Assembly (NCBI GenBank): GCA_964498065.1
Contig: CAZCFZ010000132.1
Span: forward strand, 1-9,011
Length of the DNA stretch: 9,011 nt
Reading direction: 5' to 3'
Source of the DNA: FEN-1297 sp964498065
Lineage (GTDB): Bacteria; Bacteroidota; Ignavibacteria; Ignavibacteriales; Ignavibacteriaceae
This document shows positions 6,012 to 9,011 of the stretch, piece after piece. The position numbers and the translations under genes were made by a program. The notes under the pieces were generated by a model. That model saw only the letters and a list, made by a program, of their open reading frames with translations, did not search any database and was not told the DNA's origin. Each line of letters opens with the position of its first letter. Positions within the stretch are counted from its first letter, which is position 1.

Positions 6012-8798
6012 ATTGGTGAAACTATACTCCACTATAAAATTTTAGAAAAATTGGGTGAGGGTGGAATGGGCGAAGTCTTCAAAGCCCAGGACACTAAACT
6101 TGATCGCTTCGTTGCACTAAAATTTCTTCCTTCAAAACTTACTGCAACTGAAGCTGAAAAAGCGCGCTTCATACAGGAAGCTAAAACCGCTTCTTCAATG
6201 AATCATCCGAATGTCTGTACGATTTATTCAATTGAAGAATATGAGAACAAAGACGGCGATAAGCAGTTATTCATTGCAATGGAGTTTGTCGATGGAAAAA
6301 CTTTAACCGATAAAAAAGATACCCTCTCTGATAAACAGAAACTCGAAATTGGAATACAAATTGCCGAAGGTTTAGCTGCTGCTCACGAAAAGGGAATTGT
6401 GCACAGGGATATTAAGCCCGATAACATTATGATCCGAAAAGACGGAATTGTGCAAATAATGGATTTCGGGCTGGCAAAACTTTATTCTTCAAAAGATATC
6501 AGCAGACTTACCAAAGCAGGCACTACTCTCGGAACTATGGGATATATGTCGCCCGAACAAATACAGGGTCAGGATGTTGACCACAGAACAGATATATTTT
6601 CTCTTGGACTAGTTCTTTATGAATTATTTGCCGGTCAATCCCCTTTCAAAGGAATGCACGAAGCAGCGCTGGTTTATGAAATTGTAAATATAGATGTTCC
6701 GCCAATCTCTGAAGTAAAACCGGAAATTGATCCCGAACTTGAAAGGCTTATACTGGAATGCCTTGGGAAGGATAAGGATGAAAGATTTCAGTCTGCAAAG
6801 GAACTTGCCAGAAGCCTGAGAAAATTAAAACGCGGTTCAACCGGGAACAGAACCAGCAGAATGTATAACGTATCGGGAATAAAACGGGCCGGAGTTCAGC
6901 AAAATACTGCTACAAATCTTTCCGGACCGCTCGTTTATGATGATGTTCCGCTAAAAAAATTATTAAGAAACATTGTTTACAACAGGAAAATATTGTGGAC
7001 GAGTCTTTCAATTTGTTTCATTGCAGCTGTTCTTTTTTTCTATTTGTTTTTAGTAAACAAAACATCTAACAATTTATCGGGATTAAGCTCATTAGCTGCT
7101 TCAATTGATCCGCCTTCCGGTTATAAATTTTCTTTTACCTCAAATGGATATGAAGGAGTTCATCTTGCAGTTTCGCCGGATGGTAAAATGCTTGCCTTTG
7201 TGGCACAGGATTCAACCGGGAAAAATTTCCTCTGGGTAAGGCAGCTTGATGCAATTACTGCGCAGGAACTAAATGGTACAGAAGGCGCTTATTATCCTTT
7301 TTGGTCTTATGACAGTAAATATATCGGCTTCTTTGCCGACGGCAAATTAAAAAAAATTCTTGCTTCGGGAGGACCAAGCATTGCAATCTGTAATGCTGCG
7401 GATGCAAGAGGCGGAAGCTGGAACCAAAATGATATAATTGTTTTTGAACCTGAAGAAAGCACCGGAATATTTAAAGTGCCGGCAAGCGGAGGTAAACCTA
7501 TGGAAGTTACAAAGCTTGACACTGCAAAGGGTGAAACTACACAAAGGTGGCCGTGCTTTTTGCCTGATGGAAATCATTTTATTTTCTATGTAAGGGCCGG
7601 AGTAAGTAACTCTCAGGCAGGAGATGCAATTTATGTGTCCTCGCTTGATGGAAAAGAAGAAAAAAAATTATTTTCTGCTCATTCAAACGCAGTATATGCT
7701 GACAAGAATATACTATACGTTCAGGATAATACATTGATGGCTCAGCCCTTTGATCCCAACAGTCTGAAATTAACCGGCTCTGCCGTTCCTATTGAAGAAA
7801 ATGTTTTATTCAGTCAAAGGTTCAACTGCGCTGTCTTTTCCGTATCTAGGAATGGGGTATTGTTCTACCAGAGAGGCAATACAACTAACGGAATGCAGTT
7901 GGCCTGGTACGACAGAAACGGCAAAAAGGAAAATGTTTTTGGAAAGCCCGATGATTACCGTCAAGCTGTCTTATCGCCTGATGAGACTAAAATAGCGCTT
8001 TCAATTTATGATGACAATTCTAGATCTCAAAATATCTGGCTTTATGATATTAAAAGGAATATATATACACGTTTTACTTTCTCATCCGCAAATGACGAGT
8101 ATCCATGCTGGTCGCCTGACGGTAAATGGATTGTGTTTGCTTCAAACAGAAAAAACAGTAAATTCGAATTGTATGAGAAATCCGCAAACGGGATCGGTGA
8201 TGTCATCCAATTAACCAATAACGATAATAATAGTTTACCTTTAAGTTGGTCTTCAGACAATAAATATATTGGCTTTGCTCAGCAAAATACTAAAACAAAA
8301 TACGATGTCTATATTTTACCCGTTTCAAACATTCCGAAATCCGGATATATAAAACCGGAAGTATTATTTAACTCCAAATTCAACGAGGGCGGACCTTGGT
8401 TTTCACCTGATAACAAATGGATTGCATACGTAACTGATGAGTCAGGACAACTTCAACTTTATGTAAGTCCGTTTCCCGATTTTACAAGGGGGAAATGGCA
8501 GGTATCTACTGTTTCACTCATACTTCAATATATTGGTTGGGCAGCAGACGGAAGAGGACTTTATTATGTCGGTAGCAATTATAAAGTAATGTATGTAGAA
8601 GTAAGTCCCCATGGAAATGAGATAGATATAGGAAAGACAACTCCGCTTTTCGATATACCATTTTCGAGTAGAGCACAGTTTCATGGGGTAAAAAAAGATA
8701 ATAAACAATTTCTCTTTTTTGTTCCCACGCAAAACAAAGAAACGCCGCCCCTTACAATAGTTACTAATTGGTATAGTAAATTAAAACAAAAGGACTAA
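6009..8798 (+). CDS. Receptor Ser/Thr protein kinase with PD40/WD40-like beta-propeller (kinase 3)
   Basis: The 929-residue protein is complete. Its kinase domain (about 9-273) carries GEGGMG (16-21), Lys38, Glu57, HRD (132-134) followed by IKPDN with Asn139, DFG (152-154), SPE (181-183), Asp195 and Arg259, so all catalytic residues are present. The activation loop LTKAGTTLGT closely matches that of kinase 2. A linker rich in Arg and Lys leads to one membrane helix (about 328-349). The outer part (about 375-925) is a series of beta-propeller blades of the PD40/TolB C-terminal type, seen as SPDGKMLAF, YDSKYIGFF, LPDGNHFIFY, SPDETKIAL, SPDGKWIVF, SSDNKYIGF, SPDNKWIAY and AADGRGLYYV. The motif SPFPDFTRGKWQVST is typical of this kinase-propeller family. 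The propeller probably acts as a sensor or docking platform; its ligand is unknown. Translation is likely coupled to kinase 2. Confidence 0.95.
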   Translation: MIGETILHYKILEKLGEGGMGEVFKAQDTKLDRFVALKFLPSKLTATEAEKARFIQEAKTASSMNHPNVCTIYSIEEYENKDGDKQLFIAMEFVDGKTLTDKKDTLSDKQKLEIGIQIAEGLAAAHEKGIVHRDIKPDNIMIRKDGIVQIMDFGLAKLYSSKDISRLTKAGTTLGTMGYMSPEQIQGQDVDHRTDIFSLGLVLYELFAGQSPFKGMHEAALVYEIVNIDVPPISEVKPEIDPELERLILECLGKDKDERFQSAKELARSLRKLKRGSTGNRTSRMYNVSGIKRAGVQQNTATNLSGPLVYDDVPLKKLLRNIVYNRKILWTSLSICFIAAVLFFYLFLVNKTSNNLSGLSSLAASIDPPSGYKFSFTSNGYEGVHLAVSPDGKMLAFVAQDSTGKNFLWVRQLDAITAQELNGTEGAYYPFWSYDSKYIGFFADGKLKKILASGGPSIAICNAADARGGSWNQNDIIVFEPEESTGIFKVPASGGKPMEVTKLDTAKGETTQRWPCFLPDGNHFIFYVRAGVSNSQAGDAIYVSSLDGKEEKKLFSAHSNAVYADKNILYVQDNTLMAQPFDPNSLKLTGSAVPIEENVLFSQRFNCAVFSVSRNGVLFYQRGNTTNGMQLAWYDRNGKKENVFGKPDDYRQAVLSPDETKIALSIYDDNSRSQNIWLYDIKRNIYTRFTFSSANDEYPCWSPDGKWIVFASNRKNSKFELYEKSANGIGDVIQLTNNDNNSLPLSWSSDNKYIGFAQQNTKTKYDVYILPVSNIPKSGYIKPEVLFNSKFNEGGPWFSPDNKWIAYVTDESGQLQLYVSPFPDFTRGKWQVSTVSLILQYIGWAADGRGLYYVGSNYKVMYVEVSPHGNEIDIGKTTPLFDIPFSSRAQFHGVKKDNKQFLFFVPTQNKETPPLTIVTNWYSKLKQKD

Positions 8799-8800
8799 GA
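8790..8800 (+). promoter_or_regulatory. Ribosome binding site for leader ORF copy 2
   Basis: AAGGA (8790-8794) precedes the ATG at 8801 by 6 nt and overlaps the last codons of kinase 3, whose TAA is at 8796-8798. This well-placed site supports real translation of the short ORF; copy 1 lacks an equivalent. Confidence 0.55.
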
Positions 8801-8932
8801 ATGATAGATGAAACAATACTTCATTATAAAATATTAGAAAAACTCGGTGAAGTCCGTCTCGTCCCGATAAATCGGGACGGCCGAGACCGCGTCCCAATTC
8901 AAATTTATGTAAAAAGAGGATATAAATTATGA
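8801..8932 (+). CDS. 43-codon kinase-start leader ORF, copy 2 (leader peptide or kinase remnant)
   Basis: The ORF starts 2 nt after the kinase 3 stop, behind a good AAGGA site. Its first 17 residues (MIDETILHYKILEKLGE) copy a kinase N-terminus; it then runs through a GC-rich palindrome (VRLVPINRDGRDR) into unrelated codons. It ends at TGA 8930-8932, which overlaps the kinase 4 ATG (8929) as ATGA. Its length (132 nt) and ATG-to-ATG distance (128 nt) equal those of copy 1 at 1268. After VRLVPI the two peptides diverge because the hairpin loop is one base shorter here, yet a compensating extra base downstream restores the overlap. That suggests selection on coupling or RNA form rather than on the C-terminal peptide. 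A decayed kinase fragment is the alternative. Confidence 0.55.
   Translation: MIDETILHYKILEKLGEVRLVPINRDGRDRVPIQIYVKRGYKL
8852..8887 (+). repeat. GC-rich palindromic element, copy 2
   Basis: GTCTC (8856-8860) and GTCCCGA (8861-8867) pair with TCGGGAC (8872-8878) and GAGAC (8883-8887), with loop TAAA and bulge GGCC. Architecture and flanking GAAG junction equal the copy at 1319-1355; loop and bulge bases differ. No T-run follows. Confidence 0.8.
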
Positions 8933-8982
8933 TAGGCCAGACAGTATTACACTATAAAATACTTGAAGAATTGGGACGGGGT
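8886..8982 (+). promoter_or_regulatory. Possible attenuator-like pairing between leader and kinase 4 glycine-loop codons
   Basis: ACCGCGTCCCAATTC (8886-8900) is complementary at 14 of 15 positions to GAATTGGGACGGGGT (8968-8982); 11 of these are consecutive (8890-8900 with 8968-8978). The enclosed loop holds the AGAGGA site and the kinase 4 ATG. The GGGACG of the upstream hairpin's right arm (8874-8879) can also pair with CGTCCC at 8890-8895, so two exclusive folds are possible. The regulatory role is inferred; no folding energies were computed. Confidence 0.35.
8915..8928 (+). promoter_or_regulatory. Ribosome binding site for kinase 4
   Basis: AGAGGA (8915-8920) lies 8 nt before the ATG at 8929, inside the leader ORF. 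It supports that start. The equivalent place before kinase 1 has only a weak ATAGG (1383-1387). Confidence 0.6.
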
Positions 8983-9011
8983 GGAATGGGCGAAGTATAC
9001 AAAGCTCAGGA
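8929..9011 (+). CDS. Ser/Thr protein kinase N-terminus, 3' partial (kinase 4)
   Basis: The gene begins MIGQTVLHYKILEELG with glycine loop GRGGMG (16-21), then EVYKAQ, and runs off the window end. Only the first 27 codons are visible, so its catalytic residues, membrane segment and sensor type are unknown. Its opening matches kinase 1 (MIGQT, EELGRGG) better than kinases 2 and 3 (MIGET, EKLGEGG). Like kinase 1, it is preceded by a 43-codon leader ORF with an ATGA overlap, so leader and kinase look like a duplicated unit. The start is supported by AGAGGA 8 nt upstream. Confidence 0.9.
   Translation, partial: MIGQTVLHYKILEELGRGGMGEVYKAQ

Noticed and set aside
7307..7577. Two overlapping reverse-strand frames opposite kinase 3
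   Set aside because: They are antisense to conserved propeller blades and overlap each other; this is a composition effect, with no independent support.
7792..8214. Two same-strand alternative-frame ORFs inside kinase 3
   Set aside because: They lie inside a fully conserved propeller frame and their translations look like out-of-frame reads with no motif.
1319..8887. Palindrome copies as CRISPR repeats
   Set aside because: There are only two copies more than 7 kb apart, with no spacer array and no cas genes.

Overview
The window is AT-rich, all genes lie on the + strand, and coding density is high. The kinase starts share the pattern MIG(E/Q)T-LHY-ILE-LG-GGMG, and some kinases are fused to TolB-like/TPR or beta-propeller regions. 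From memory this style of receptor is common in the Ignavibacteria/Chlorobi side of the Bacteroidota and in related environmental lineages. That placement is an inference, because no marker gene is present. A run of exactly 100 Ns points to a scaffolded draft or metagenome assembly.

Layout: (1) 2-1087, the 3' part of a response regulator whose receiver domain is joined to a SpoIIE/RsbU-type PP2C phosphatase. (2) 1088-1267, an AT-rich spacer with only weak promoter candidates. (3) 1268-1399, a 43-codon ORF that begins like a kinase gene, runs into a GC-rich palindrome, and stops in an ATGA overlap with the next kinase. (4) 1396-3306, kinase 1, a receptor Ser/Thr kinase with TolB-like and TPR regions; most of its kinase domain lies in the N gap. 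(5) 3322-6009, kinase 2, complete, with kinase, one membrane segment, TolB-like domain and TPRs. (6) 6009-8798, kinase 3, with kinase, one membrane segment and a PD40/WD40-like beta-propeller; its start overlaps the stop of kinase 2 (TAATG). (7) 8801-8932, a second 43-codon ORF built like the first. (8) 8929 to the window end, the start of kinase 4.

The genes from 1268 onward look like one transcription unit of paralogous one-pass receptor kinases. The cytosolic kinase module is kept and the outer sensor region is exchanged. The upstream phosphatase could oppose them, but only proximity supports that.

The most unusual structure is the pair of short ORFs. Both are 132 nt long and place their ATG exactly 128 nt before a kinase ATG. 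Both copy a kinase start up to the same GAAG junction, then enter a GTCTCGTCCCGA/TCGGGAC-GAGAC hairpin, and both end in ATGA. A one-base difference in the hairpin loop changes the peptide reading frame but is compensated further on, so the stop/start overlap survives while the C-terminal peptide sequence does not. In the second copy, a segment after the hairpin is complementary over 14 of 15 positions to the glycine-loop codons of the downstream kinase, with that kinase's ribosome binding site and ATG between the two strands. This resembles a four-segment attenuator or translational-coupling leader. Decayed kinase copies carrying a palindromic repeat remain the main alternative.
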